This document shows positions 17,403 to 26,472 of a stretch of 64,000 nt of DNA, piece by piece. A model generated the notes under the pieces. It had not been told where the DNA came from. It searched no databases and saw nothing but the letters and a program-made list of their open reading frames with translations. Both the position numbers and the translations under genes were made by a program. Within the stretch, counting starts at the first letter, position 1. Every line of letters begins with the position of its first letter. This stretch comes from JAKEFM01 sp035695825 (GTDB lineage Bacteria; Planctomycetota; UBA1135; JAKEFM01). Location of the stretch: NCBI GenBank assembly GCA_035695825.1, contig DASRRH010000022.1, forward strand, positions 1 through 64,000. Direction: 5' to 3'.

Positions 17403-19807
17403 CGGCTCCCGCGCGGAGAAGAGCCTCTTCGGCGAGGCGCTGGCGGAGGGCGAGGAGACGCGGGGTCCCGCGATCCACCGGTTCGCCGGAAGGCCCCGCT
17501 CCGAGGAAGGCAGGGGAACGGTCCCGGTCAGGGGGGAGGGGACCCGCGTAGGAGGGCGAGCCGGACGAGTCCGATATCCTTCGCGCGGGCCGCGTGGCTC
17601 TTCCGGAGCGCGAGGCCGTCCGGCTCCCCTTCTTCCATCGGGGGCGCGCGGACGGGAACGCGCCGAGCGACCCGCGGAGCCTCCCTTGAACCCTGCCTTC
17701 ATTCTTCCTCTCCTCTCCCCCGCGGCGCTGGCCCAGGACGCGGAGGTCCAGCCCGTCCTCGCGAGGCTCCGCGACTGGATCGGCGGCCCCGAGGCGCTCG
17801 CGGCGGCGGGCGGGGTCGAGGTCGCGGGCGTCCTCGTCGAGGGAGGCGCGCCGAGGAGCTTCCTCAACTTCGTTTTCCGGCTCCGGCCGTTCGGCTTCCG
17901 CGAGGCGTGGACGCTCCCGGTCTCTCCCCAGCCGGCCCGGCTGATGGCGACCGACGGGGAGAAGGGGTGGTCGATCGGGCAGGACGGGAGAGGGGAGCGG
18001 CTGCCGCGCGAGGCGGAGGCCGACCTCCTCGACCGGGCCTTCCTCGAGTCGATGCGCTACCTCGATCTTGAGGCTGTGAAGTGGCGGATCGTCGGCGAGG
18101 AGAACGGTCCCCCGCCGCGCCGGGGAGTGCCGCAGGGGGAGGGCTTCGAGGAGCCCGCGCGAGTCGCGGCGCTCGCGTTCACGGTTCCTTCGGGGAGGGA
18201 GTGGCACCTCCTCGTCGACCCGGAGACGGGGGCCCTCCACGAGCGGCACGTCCACGAGGGGGGGGACATCCACTGGGTCCGCCTCGGAAGGTGGGAACGG
18301 CGCGGTCCCCTGCGGCTGCCGACCCGCGGATTCGACGGCTCGACGAAGATTGCCGGGAACGCCCTCTTCCAGGCCGACGAGGTCCGGACCGGGATCGCAC
18401 TGGCCGACGATCTGTTTCGGCCGCCCGAGGCCCCGCCGAAGCGCCCTCTCTCCGCGGCCTCTCCGATGCCGCGGGCGGCGGCGTCCCTCCCGGGGTCGTT
18501 CTACCTCGTCCTGCCGTACCTCTGGATCGGGGGGCACGGGCCCTTCCCTGGCCTCCTCGACACCGGGGCGAGCCGCACGGCCGTCGCGCCCGATGTCGCC
18601 GCCGGCCTCGGCCTCCCCCTCCTGCAGGTCGGTAAGGCGGGGACCGTCTTCGGCCCCGCGGGATCGAACGACCACTGGGCCGGCGAGATCCGGGTCGGGG
18701 CGGAGAAGTTCCCGAACCTCACCGTCATGTCGATCTCCGTGGTCGGGCTGCCGGAGGTCCCGCCCTCCCTCCAGCCGCGCGTCGTGATCGGCATGGACGC
18801 GATCCTCATGACCTCCGCCGTCCTCGACCTCGCCGGGGAGCGGCTCTACTTCCGCGGGCCGCCGGTGCGGGCGCTCGCCGATCTGTTGCGGGAAGGGGCG
18901 TTCGACTGGGCGGAGCCGGGCTCCGCCGAGACGCGGCCGCGGGAGCCGCGCGTCGTCGAGGTGCCGTTGCGATTCGAGGGGGAGGGAAAGGCGTCGGCGA
19001 CGGTCGACGTCCGGGTCGGGAAGGGGAAGGAGGCCGTCGCGGCCCTCCTCGACACGGGGTTCCCCGCCCACCTCCGGCTCACGAAGAAGGCTCTTGTGGC
19101 GCTCGGACTCCCGACGGACCCGGCCGAGTGGAAGAGGCGCGGCGCCTTCCCGCGCAGGATGCACGGCGCGGGAGGGGTCTCGGGGGTCGACCTCGTCGCG
19201 CAGCTCGAGTCGATCTCCTTCGGTCCGGTGACGATCCCCGGTCCCTTCGTCTACCTCGCGGGGCTCGAGGGGGGGGAGCAGGAGCTCGATTTCGTGGCGC
19301 TCCTCGGCTCGGCCTCGCTGTTCGCCTTCCCGAAGGTAGGGGTCGACGCAGGCCGCAAGGTGCTCGAGCTCGAGCTTCCCCCCGGATCGCGGCAGGCGGC
19401 CGACGGGTCGGTGGAGGTCCCCTCGCCCGGCGAGTTCCTCGGCCTCTCCCTCGGCGCGCCCGCCCTCCCCTTCGGCCCCGAGCCGGAAACCCTCCCCCGC
19501 GTGGTGGAGGTCTTCCCGGGCAGTGCGGCCGAGAGGGCAGGGGTCGCGGCGGGGGACTTCCTCCTCGAGGTGGACGGCGCTCCCGTCCGCGGGATCGCCC
19601 CCGCGGCGCTCCACCCTCGCCTCTGGGCGCGGGAAGGGAGGAAGGTGGAGCTGCGGCTCCGCAGGGCCGAGGGGGGAGCAGAGTACGCCCTCGCCCTCCC
19701 CTGATCCCCGCAGGAGACGGCGCGGCTGGAGGTTGGGGAAGCGCCCGACCCCCTGCCCGGGAGGCCGGGGAGACCCGTAAAGGTTCGCGTTCAACATCCC
19801 CATCTAC
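17403..19807 (+). repeat. Duplication copy B (about 2.4 kb)
   Basis: Direct repeat of 12737-15103. The coding parts are equal in length (2019 bp) and mostly identical. Differences are largely synonymous or conservative, which argues that both genes are under selection. Confidence 0.85.
17686..19704 (+). CDS. Secreted double retropepsin-like protein with PDZ domain, copy B
   Basis: A 672-residue paralogue of the gene at 13015, in direct orientation about 2.7 kb downstream. The same TTG start context (GGAG before TTG at 17686) and a clearer signal peptide, MNPAFILPLLSPAALAQDAE, with likely cleavage after ALA. Both DTG motifs are kept: LLDTGASRTAV and LLDTGFPAHL. So is the C-terminal PDZ (VEVFPGSAAERAGVAAGDFLLEV). 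Conservation of both active-site triads and of length suggests two working copies, not a gene and a pseudogene. The gene ends near the convergent cytochrome gene with about 200 bp between. Confidence 0.8.
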   Translation: MNPAFILPLLSPAALAQDAEVQPVLARLRDWIGGPEALAAAGGVEVAGVLVEGGAPRSFLNFVFRLRPFGFREAWTLPVSPQPARLMATDGEKGWSIGQDGRGERLPREAEADLLDRAFLESMRYLDLEAVKWRIVGEENGPPPRRGVPQGEGFEEPARVAALAFTVPSGREWHLLVDPETGALHERHVHEGGDIHWVRLGRWERRGPLRLPTRGFDGSTKIAGNALFQADEVRTGIALADDLFRPPEAPPKRPLSAASPMPRAAASLPGSFYLVLPYLWIGGHGPFPGLLDTGASRTAVAPDVAAGLGLPLLQVGKAGTVFGPAGSNDHWAGEIRVGAEKFPNLTVMSISVVGLPEVPPSLQPRVVIGMDAILMTSAVLDLAGERLYFRGPPVRALADLLREGAFDWAEPGSAETRPREPRVVEVPLRFEGEGKASATVDVRVGKGKEAVAALLDTGFPAHLRLTKKALVALGLPTDPAEWKRRGAFPRRMHGAGGVSGVDLVAQLESISFGPVTIPGPFVYLAGLEGGEQELDFVALLGSASLFAFPKVGVDAGRKVLELELPPGSRQAADGSVEVPSPGEFLGLSLGAPALPFGPEPETLPRVVEVFPGSAAERAGVAAGDFLLEVDGAPVRGIAPAALHPRLWAREGRKVELRLRRAEGGAEYALALP

Positions 19808-19907
19808 CTCGCAGAGCTACGCGTTCCTTGACACCTCTCGAATCGAGCGGCGAGATCCCGGGGTGCCCGCTCAAGCCACGAGCCCCGGTTCCCCCCGGGG
19901 CCGTTCC

Positions 19908-22223
19908 TCAGTACCCGATCCGAACCCTCAACCCCGGCGTGAAGGAAAGCCCCGCCGAAGCTCCGGGATCAGCCTCGGCCGCCTGACCGTAGAAGGTCGC
20001 GCCGCAGAGGGCCGGATCCGGGGGGATGAAGAGAGGCAGGACGAGCCCGCCGGGCGGCACCGGCAGGGCGAGGAGGCCGCCGGGCGTCACGAGGAGGCTC
20101 CCTCCGTAGCCCGTGGGGACGGTGGCCTCCGCCGACCCCACGACGAGGATCGCCGTCGTGGCGGAGCCCCAGGAGTTCGAGAGGGCGACGCCGATGCTCG
20201 CTCCCAGGACGGGGGGGGCGCTGCAGGTCAGCGCCGGGACCCCGCTCGAACCGGGCCAGCCCGAACCGTACGTCTGACAAGCGGCCGGACACGCGCTCCA
20301 GTCGGCGGACGCCATCAAGTGGGGCGCGGCCATTCCCGTGTGGAGCCAGGCGTCGAGGAGGCTGGCTCCCTCGGAGGCCAGGAACGTCACGGAACCGTCG
20401 TTGGCGAGCGCGAGGAACTGGACGTACTCCCAGCTCGTCGGCTGGTAGAGGAGTTCGATCGAGGCGGTCGCGGCTCCCGGCGGAGGGCTGAGGGGCACCT
20501 CGTCCCAGTAGTCGTACGCCCCCCCCGGACCGGGCGCGCCGTACTGGTTCGCCGGAACGGGGACGACGTTGCGCGCGACGGACTCGTCGCGGCTCATGCC
20601 GAAGGGGGGGATCCGGTTGTCCTTGAGGACGACGTCGTTCAAGACGAAGTGGAAGCTCTCGTGCGCCGACCCCGGAGCCTGGGAGGCGAGCTGTCCGAGC
20701 GTGATCTCGACGGCGCCCGTCTGCCGGTCGAAGGCGAGGGGGAGAGCGGGGGGAACCCCGAGGTTGAGGAGCTGGGTCGCCCAGGCCTGGCCGATCCCGA
20801 ACCTCGCTTCGTAGATCTTCGTGTTGGCGCCGTCGAGGTCGAGGATCGTCTGGACCTGGGTCGGCGTTCCGCCGACGTCCGCCGCGATCGGGCCGTACGC
20901 CCCGTCCTCGCGAACCAGGGCTCCGGCGGCGTCCCGCCACCGGACGTCGAGCCACATGCGCCGGCCTTCCGGATAACCCGAGATCAACTTGTGGCCGGTG
21001 TGGTTCACGATCCTCACCGTGTTCCCTGCCACGGTGAGGGTGGCCGCGAGCTCGAGTTGCGCCCGGGCGCGGATCTTCCCCTCGGCCAGCGCGGCGAGCT
21101 GGAGCGAGTCGAGCCCTCCTCCTACCGTCAGGCCCCCCTGGGCGTCGAGGTAGGCGATCGCGTCGGGGGCCCAGTCGTTCCCGCCCGTCAGATCGTGGAC
21201 GGGGAGGTCGGTCCGCACGGGCGCCGATCCGACGCCGCACCCCGCCCCCACGGCGGGAGCCATGTGGCAGGTCTGGCAGGAGAAGGTCCGGGGCGTGCCG
21301 TCGGCGTAGTTCCCGCCGGTCCCGGCGAGGAGGGCGCTCTGGCGCGCGGCCGCGAGCGCGCCCGCGCGAAGGTCGGCGGGCAGCGTGAGGTAGTCCGAGA
21401 CGAGAGTCGTCGAGAGCGCGCTCGCCCGGAACTCGCTGTAGGTCCGCTCGAGGATCCCGTACCGGTAGGGGAAGTTGTTGAACGCGGCCTTGGCCGTCAC
21501 GGGCCCGCCCGGCACTCCGCTGAAGGTGCCGGGGGCGAGCGGGGTCTGGGCGCCGTTGTTCGGCGCGAGGTCGCCTACGACCGGATTGGAAACGTCGTGG
21601 CAGGTGCCGCAAAGGTCGGGCGAGCGGTGGAACTGGGACTGCAGGAACGCGTGGGGCGCCGCGGTGGCGTCGGCGTACGGACCGAGGCGGTCGTTGCCGG
21701 GCCAGAGGACGACCATCCCGCTCCCGTAGTAGCCGGTCGCCGGCGACCCTCCGTCGTTCGCCACGAACGGGGGCGACTGCGTCCCCAGATGCTCGGAGTC
21801 GTCCGGGTTGACGAGCTTGTGGCAGATCCCGCACTCGATGCCGTCGGCGTCCCCGGGTTCGAGGGCCGAACCGTCGGTCGGCGTGGAGCGTCCCTCCAGC
21901 CAGCCGCGCGGCGAGTGGCAGCGGATGCAGAGGTCCCCGGCCCCCGCGAAGTCCTGCTCGGCAATCGCGACCGCCGCCCAGAACAGGGGATCGCGGGTCG
22001 CGTGCGCCATCATGCTCCCGCGCCAGTTGCGGCCGGGCTCGACGGCCGGGTCGTATCCGCCGTGACAGTTGTCGCACTGGGAGGGCGCGGGGAGGAGGTT
22101 CACCTGGAGCGGTTGTGTCCCCGGTTGCTGGACCTCCGGGGGAACGGTGAGCTGGAGGGCCGCGACGGAGAGCGGGGCGAGGAGGATCGCGACCAGAGCG
22201 GATGCGCGGCCCCGGGACCTCAT
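19908..22223 (-). CDS. Secreted pentahaem c-type cytochrome
   Basis: A 771-residue protein with a signal peptide (MRSRGRASALVAILLAPLSVAALQ, residues 1-24). Five CXXCH haem motifs are seen: CDNCH, CIRCH, CGICH, CGTCH and CQTCH, all in the first half. Their spacing resembles the cytochrome c554/NrfA-like multihaem fold used in periplasmic electron transfer. The second half is beta-rich. The last 100 residues (LPVPPGGLVLPLFIPPDPALCG, then GLSFTPGLRVRIGY) are a sorting or adhesion-like module seen in very large secreted proteins of environmental bacteria. The ATG at 22223 has a strong AAGGAGG six bases before it, which rules out longer starts. It is divergent from the cox operon, so the two may share control. 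Confidence 0.88.
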   Translation of the reverse strand: MRSRGRASALVAILLAPLSVAALQLTVPPEVQQPGTQPLQVNLLPAPSQCDNCHGGYDPAVEPGRNWRGSMMAHATRDPLFWAAVAIAEQDFAGAGDLCIRCHSPRGWLEGRSTPTDGSALEPGDADGIECGICHKLVNPDDSEHLGTQSPPFVANDGGSPATGYYGSGMVVLWPGNDRLGPYADATAAPHAFLQSQFHRSPDLCGTCHDVSNPVVGDLAPNNGAQTPLAPGTFSGVPGGPVTAKAAFNNFPYRYGILERTYSEFRASALSTTLVSDYLTLPADLRAGALAAARQSALLAGTGGNYADGTPRTFSCQTCHMAPAVGAGCGVGSAPVRTDLPVHDLTGGNDWAPDAIAYLDAQGGLTVGGGLDSLQLAALAEGKIRARAQLELAATLTVAGNTVRIVNHTGHKLISGYPEGRRMWLDVRWRDAAGALVREDGAYGPIAADVGGTPTQVQTILDLDGANTKIYEARFGIGQAWATQLLNLGVPPALPLAFDRQTGAVEITLGQLASQAPGSAHESFHFVLNDVVLKDNRIPPFGMSRDESVARNVVPVPANQYGAPGPGGAYDYWDEVPLSPPPGAATASIELLYQPTSWEYVQFLALANDGSVTFLASEGASLLDAWLHTGMAAPHLMASADWSACPAACQTYGSGWPGSSGVPALTCSAPPVLGASIGVALSNSWGSATTAILVVGSAEATVPTGYGGSLLVTPGGLLALPVPPGGLVLPLFIPPDPALCGATFYGQAAEADPGASAGLSFTPGLRVRIGY

Positions 22224-22666
22224 GGGAGCCTCCTTTGTGGCTTGAGGCGTGAGCGAGGGGACGGACGGCTCGCGCAGACCCGTCGCAACCCGCACGCCGG
22301 CCGGGAGAGGCCCTGGAGGGCGAGGTTCGCTCTGCGGCCAGGTCGTCCCGCACACCGTCGCGGTGGTCGCACAGGCGGGGGCGGCGTCGTCTCCGCCGGC
22401 GGGCCCGCCGCGTGCAGAGGAGGGGTGCTTTCCCCCCGACGCGGGGCCGGCCGACGGGAGAGAGGGCCGGCCCGCGTCCTTTGGCCGAGAAATTTTTCCC
22501 TGCCTGCGGGAAAATCGTCGCTCGCAGGACCGGAAGGGCCCGGTCCCGGGAGGTCGCGGGGGGCGAGCGACCGCGGTCCGCTTCTTGATCCAGGCTGCGG
22601 CGAATCCTCGTCCCGTCGGCTCCACCCGCCCGCGTCCCGCGGAGGAGTCGGGACGGGCCGCCGACG
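22224..22666. promoter_or_regulatory. Divergent promoter region, cytochrome / cox operon, with a dyad
   Basis: 443 bp without a gene, serving two divergent transcripts. An AT-rich island at 22488-22516 holds the inverted repeat TTTTCCC (22494-22500), a 7-nt spacer, and GGGAAAA (22508-22514). This is rare AT-richness for this genome. It is a candidate operator or promoter for respiratory control, and a similar GAGAAA/TTTCCC island occurs at 28657-28669. Confidence 0.5.
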
Positions 22667-23395
22667 ATGGGATTCCCCGAAGACGTCTCGGTCCACGGCC
22701 ACCTCGTCGACCAGCTCTACGCCCACGCGTTCTGGTTGACGCTGGTCGCCTTCCTCGCCGTCGTCGCGATCCTGGGTTTCTGCCTCGTCCGCTACCGGGC
22801 GGGCTCGGGTCGCCCCCCCCGCTACACGCACGGTTCGGGGCGCGGCGCCCTCTTCCTCACCCTCGCCCTCGCTTTCGGCGTCTTCGTCGCGATCGACCTC
22901 CCCCTCGCCCTCGAGGATCACCGCGCATGGGAGGCGATCGCCGGGAGCCCCCCCGACCCGGGACGCGCCTTCCGAGTCCAGGTCATGCCGCAGCAGTTCG
23001 TGTGGAACGTCCGGTACCCCGGGAAGGACGGGGAGTTCGGGACCGAGGACGACCTTACGACGCAGAACCGGCTCCACGTCCCCGTGGGCCTGCCCGTCCT
23101 CGTCGAGCTCCGGTCGGTCGACGTCATCCACTCCTTCTTCCTGCCTCACTTCCGGATCAAGCAGGACGCGCTCCCGGGCCTGACGACCCGTCTCTACTTC
23201 GAGGCGAAGAAGACGGGCACGTTCGAGATCGCCTGCGCGGAGCTGTGCGGTTCGGAGCACTACCGGATGCGGGGACTCCTCCACGTCGAGTCCCCCGAGG
23301 AGGTCGAGGCCTGGATCGAGCGGACGCGGGAGGAGTACGGCGCCGACCAGGAGCTCTGGCAGGCCTGGACCCGGATGAAGCGGGAGTCCGAGTGA
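22667..23395 (+). CDS. coxB: Cytochrome c oxidase subunit II
   Basis: A 242-residue subunit II. Two N-terminal membrane helices (about residues 20-45 and 60-80) precede the periplasmic cupredoxin domain. The CuA site is complete: VIHSFFLPHFR supplies the first His, and CAELCGSEHYRM supplies both Cys, the second His and the Met. There is no fused cytochrome c domain, so an external electron donor is needed. First gene of the cox operon; its TGA stop overlaps the GTG start of coxA (GTGA). Confidence 0.95.
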   Translation: MGFPEDVSVHGHLVDQLYAHAFWLTLVAFLAVVAILGFCLVRYRAGSGRPPRYTHGSGRGALFLTLALAFGVFVAIDLPLALEDHRAWEAIAGSPPDPGRAFRVQVMPQQFVWNVRYPGKDGEFGTEDDLTTQNRLHVPVGLPVLVELRSVDVIHSFFLPHFRIKQDALPGLTTRLYFEAKKTGTFEIACAELCGSEHYRMRGLLHVESPEEVEAWIERTREEYGADQELWQAWTRMKRESE

Positions 23396-25140
23396 GCGGA
23401 GCCTCCTCGCGCCTTAGCCCCGAAGCGCCGGCCGCGCCCCACGCCCCCGCCGCGGGGCTCTGGCGGCGCGTCTTCTCGACCGACCACAAGGTGATCGGGA
23501 AGCAGTACCTCTTCACGGGGATCTTCTTCCTCTTCTTCGCGGGGCTGCTCGCGCTCCTGATCCGCTGGCAGCTCGCCTACCCCTTCGAGCCGGTCCCCCT
23601 CGTCGGGCGCCTCCTCTTCCGGCGGGACGGGTTCATGGGGGGAGAGCACTACACGCAGCTCTTCACGCTCCACGGCTCGCTGATGGTGTTCTTCGCCGTC
23701 ACGCCGATCCTGATCGGGGCGATCGGGAACTTCGTGATCCCGCTCCAGGTCGGGGCCCGCGACATGGCCTTCCCCCGCCTGAACATGATCTCCTACTGGA
23801 CGATCTTCGCGGGGGGCCTCGTCATGGCGGCTTCGTTCCTCGCCCCGGGGGGGACGGCCTCGGCCGGCTGGACGAACTACCCGCCGCTCGCCTCCGATCC
23901 CGGCATGACGCTCGGCCTCGGCCAGACGCTCTGGATCCTCGGGATCGTCCTCGCCGGGACCTCGACCCTCCTCGGGGCGATCAACTACCTCGCGACGATC
24001 CTGAACCTCCGCGCGCCGGGGATGACGCTCGCCCGGCTCCCCCTCACGGCGTGGAGCTTCTTCTTCACCTCCGTCCTGAACCTCTTCTGGATCCCCGTCG
24101 TCGCGGCGGCCCTGATCCTCGTCCTCCTCGACCGCGTCGCGGGGACCTCCTTCTTCCTCGCCGGCGCGCGGGCGCCGTTCGAGGGGGGGCAGCCCCTCCT
24201 CTACCAGCACCTCTTCTGGGGGTTCGGGCACCCCGAGGTCTACATCCTCATCCTGCCGGTATGGGGGATCCTCGGGGACCTCCTCTCGGTCTTCTCCCGC
24301 AAGCCCGCCTTCGGGTACCGGACGAGCGTCGTCGCGATGGGGGCGATCGTCGCCGTGAGCGGGATCGTCTGGGGGCACCACATGTTCACCTCGGGGATGA
24401 GCCCGCTCCTCGGGAAGGCGTTCGTCTTCCTCACCCTCGCCGTGAGCGTCCCGACGGCGGTGCTCTTCCTCAACTGGCTCGGCACGCTCTGGCGCGGGGC
24501 GATCCGGCTCGCGCCCCCGATGGCCTACGCTCTCGGCGTCGTCTTCGTCTTCGCGGTCGGCGGCCTGACGGGCGTCTTCAACGCCCTCCGGGCCTTCGAC
24601 GTGTACATCCACGACACCTACTTCGTCGTGGCCCACTTCCACTACACGCTCGCGGCGAGCGTCTTCTTCGGCTCCTTCGCGGCGATCGCCTACTGGTTCC
24701 CGAAGATGTTCGGCCGGGAGATGGACCGCCGCCTCGCCCTCGCGCACTTCGTCCTCTCCTTCCTCCTGATCAACGCCGTCTTCTTCGCGATGTTCCGGAT
24801 GGGCCTCGCGGGGATGCCGCGGCGCACGGCCGACCCCTTCGCCTACGACTACCTGAAGCCGCTGCGCCCCTGGAGCGTCTTCGCCGGATGGAGCACGGCG
24901 GCTCTCGGGGCGGTCCAGCTCCTCTTCGCCTGGAACTTCGTCCGGAGCCTGCTCGCGGGCCGCCGGGCCCCGGCGAACCCGTGGGGGGCGGCGACCCTCG
25001 AGTGGAGCGTCCCCTCCCCGCCGCCGCCGCACGACTTCGAGCGGATCCCGATCGTGCGCGGCGGCCCGCACGAGTACGGGCGGCCGGGAGGGGGCGGGCT
25101 CGACTTCGTGCCCCAGCACGAGGCGGCGGCGGCGCCGTGA
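23392..25140 (+). CDS. coxA: Cytochrome c oxidase subunit I
   Basis: A 582-residue haem-copper oxidase subunit I, reducing oxygen and pumping protons. Twelve-helix core; haem a and CuB ligands are visible: LHGSLMVFF (low-spin haem His), FGHPEVYILILP (CuB His and cross-linked Tyr), HHMFTSGM (two CuB His) and VVAHFHYTL (haem a3 and haem a His). The HPEVY motif marks an A-type aa3 oxidase, not cbb3. The GTG at 23392 overlaps the coxB stop, matching the pattern of the whole operon. The C-terminal tail of about 60 residues is hydrophilic. Confidence 0.96.
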   Translation: MSGASSRLSPEAPAAPHAPAAGLWRRVFSTDHKVIGKQYLFTGIFFLFFAGLLALLIRWQLAYPFEPVPLVGRLLFRRDGFMGGEHYTQLFTLHGSLMVFFAVTPILIGAIGNFVIPLQVGARDMAFPRLNMISYWTIFAGGLVMAASFLAPGGTASAGWTNYPPLASDPGMTLGLGQTLWILGIVLAGTSTLLGAINYLATILNLRAPGMTLARLPLTAWSFFFTSVLNLFWIPVVAAALILVLLDRVAGTSFFLAGARAPFEGGQPLLYQHLFWGFGHPEVYILILPVWGILGDLLSVFSRKPAFGYRTSVVAMGAIVAVSGIVWGHHMFTSGMSPLLGKAFVFLTLAVSVPTAVLFLNWLGTLWRGAIRLAPPMAYALGVVFVFAVGGLTGVFNALRAFDVYIHDTYFVVAHFHYTLAASVFFGSFAAIAYWFPKMFGREMDRRLALAHFVLSFLLINAVFFAMFRMGLAGMPRRTADPFAYDYLKPLRPWSVFAGWSTAALGAVQLLFAWNFVRSLLAGRRAPANPWGAATLEWSVPSPPPPHDFERIPIVRGGPHEYGRPGGGGLDFVPQHEAAAAP

Positions 25141-25724
25141 CCGCGCCGGCGGACGTCCGCGAGGCGAACCTGCCGGCGACCGGCATCCCGACCGGGAAGC
25201 TCGGCGTCTGGCTCTTCCTCGTCTCCGAGGTGATGTTCTTCGGGGCGCTCGTCGGGAGCTACCTCCTCCTCCGGATGGGGGCGCGCTCCTGGCCCGACCC
25301 CGCGAGGACCCTCGACACCGCGCTCCTCGGGGCGAACACGTTCGTGCTCATCACCTCGAGCGTGACGATGGTCCTCGCCGTGCGCGCCGCGGAGCGGAAC
25401 GACCTGCGGGGGCTGCGCCGGAACCTCCTCCTCACGATCCTCCTCGGGACGACCTTCCTCGCCCTCAAGGGCCTCGACTACGCGCACCTCTTCGGGGCGG
25501 GGATCACGATCGACGCGAGCCTCTTCGGGGCCTCCTACTTCACGCTCACGGGCTTCCACGGGCTCCACGTGCTGGCGGGGATCGTCGCTCTCGCGAGCCT
25601 CCTCGCCTTCTCCCGCCGGCCGGCCTTCGCGCGCCGGCGCGAGTGGATCGAGAACGCCGGGCTCTACTGGCACTTCGTCGACGTCGTGTGGATCCTCCTC
25701 TTCGTCCTCCTCTGCCTCCTGTGA
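25137..25724 (+). CDS. coxC: Cytochrome c oxidase subunit III
   Basis: A 195-residue subunit III, membrane-embedded with about five helices. Family signatures include WLFLVSEVMFFGALVGSY, TGFHGLHVLAG and YWHFVDVVWILLF. It stabilises subunit I and feeds protons. GTG start at 25137 overlaps the coxA stop by four bases; its own stop overlaps the next GTG. The short length (five rather than seven helices) is common in bacterial caa3/aa3 operons. Confidence 0.93.
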   Translation: MTAPADVREANLPATGIPTGKLGVWLFLVSEVMFFGALVGSYLLLRMGARSWPDPARTLDTALLGANTFVLITSSVTMVLAVRAAERNDLRGLRRNLLLTILLGTTFLALKGLDYAHLFGAGITIDASLFGASYFTLTGFHGLHVLAGIVALASLLAFSRRPAFARRREWIENAGLYWHFVDVVWILLFVLLCLL

Positions 25725-26014
25725 ACGGGACCGCCGGCCGCGCCCGCCTGCTGCGCCCCGGCGCCGTCTACGCCTGGCTCGCCGTCCTCACGGCCCTCGA
25801 GCTCGGCGCCGTCCGCGCCTCGATCGGGCGGGGGGCGACGGTCGCCCTCCTCCTCGGAAGCGCGGCCGCGAAGGCGGCCCTCGTCGCCCTCTTCTTCATG
25901 CACCTGCGGGTCGAGCGGCGGCTCCTCCACGCGATCGTCGTCGCGCCGCTCGTCCTGCTCGCCCTGTTCCTCCTCGCGCTGATCCCCGACATCGGGAGGG
26001 TCCATCTCGGGTGA
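25721..26014 (+). CDS. Cytochrome c oxidase subunit IV-like protein
   Basis: A 97-residue protein with three predicted helices (near residues 16-35, 40-60 and 70-92). The KAALVALFFMHLR sequence is characteristic of prokaryotic cytochrome oxidase subunit IV (CoxD/CtaF). It assists oxidase assembly. Starts with GTG in the GTGA overlap with coxC. Confidence 0.85.
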   Translation: MNGTAGRARLLRPGAVYAWLAVLTALELGAVRASIGRGATVALLLGSAAAKAALVALFFMHLRVERRLLHAIVVAPLVLLALFLLALIPDIGRVHLG

Positions 26015-26292
26015 GTTCCGCCGGCGGGAAGCCGGCCGCGCGCGCGGCCGCCGCGGCTCTCCTCTCCTCGGCGGCGGCCGCGTCGGCCTCCGCGCAGTGC
26101 GCCCTCTGCGGCGAGGTGATGCGGACGGGGGCGGGGGAGGGACTCGTCCGCGGCATCCGCTGGTCCTGGCTCCTCCTCGTCCTCCCGTTCCTCGCCGGAA
26201 TGACCGGGGTCTTCGTCCTGATGTTCCGGGCGTTCCGGCCCCCCCCTCCACGCACCGGACGGGGCGAGGGGCCGAGTGCCCCGTCCGATTAG
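26011..26292 (+). CDS. Small exported CxxC membrane protein, last gene of cox operon
   Basis: A 93-residue protein from a GTG overlapping the subunit IV stop (GTGA). Residues 1-28 are an Ala-rich signal sequence ending ASASAQ. The mature part begins with CALCGEVM, a CxxC pair, and continues to a single helix (WSWLLLVLPFLAGMTGVFVLM) and a Pro/Arg-rich tail. I do not recognise the family. The CxxC at the membrane surface could help copper handling or disulfide chemistry during CuA assembly; this is only a guess from position. Confidence 0.65.
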   Translation: MSSAGGKPAARAAAAALLSSAAAASASAQCALCGEVMRTGAGEGLVRGIRWSWLLLVLPFLAGMTGVFVLMFRAFRPPPPRTGRGEGPSAPSD

Positions 26293-26376
26293 GACCGGAG
26301 TCCATCGAGGACGCCGCCCTCCTCCGAGTTTGCCCGAACGCCTGACCGCGGCCGATCCCGCGGGCGTCGGGGAGTC

Positions 26377-26419
26377 GAGGTCCCGGAGGAGCCGGTCGAA
26401 CCGGTCCCTCCGGGACCTC
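26377..26419. terminator. Long bidirectional hairpin between convergent genes
   Basis: GAGGTCCCGGAGG (26377-26389) is a perfect inverted repeat of CCTCCGGGACCTC (26407-26419). Inside it CCGGT and ACCGG form a further stem around CGA. It lies between the end of the cox operon and the end of the convergent multicopper oxidase gene. There is no clear T-run on either side, so it may block polymerase or protect 3' ends. Confidence 0.65.
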
Positions 26420-26472
26420 GTCACGGCGCACCGACCCGCCCCGGACGGCCGCGCGGGCCGTCCGCGGAGCGG

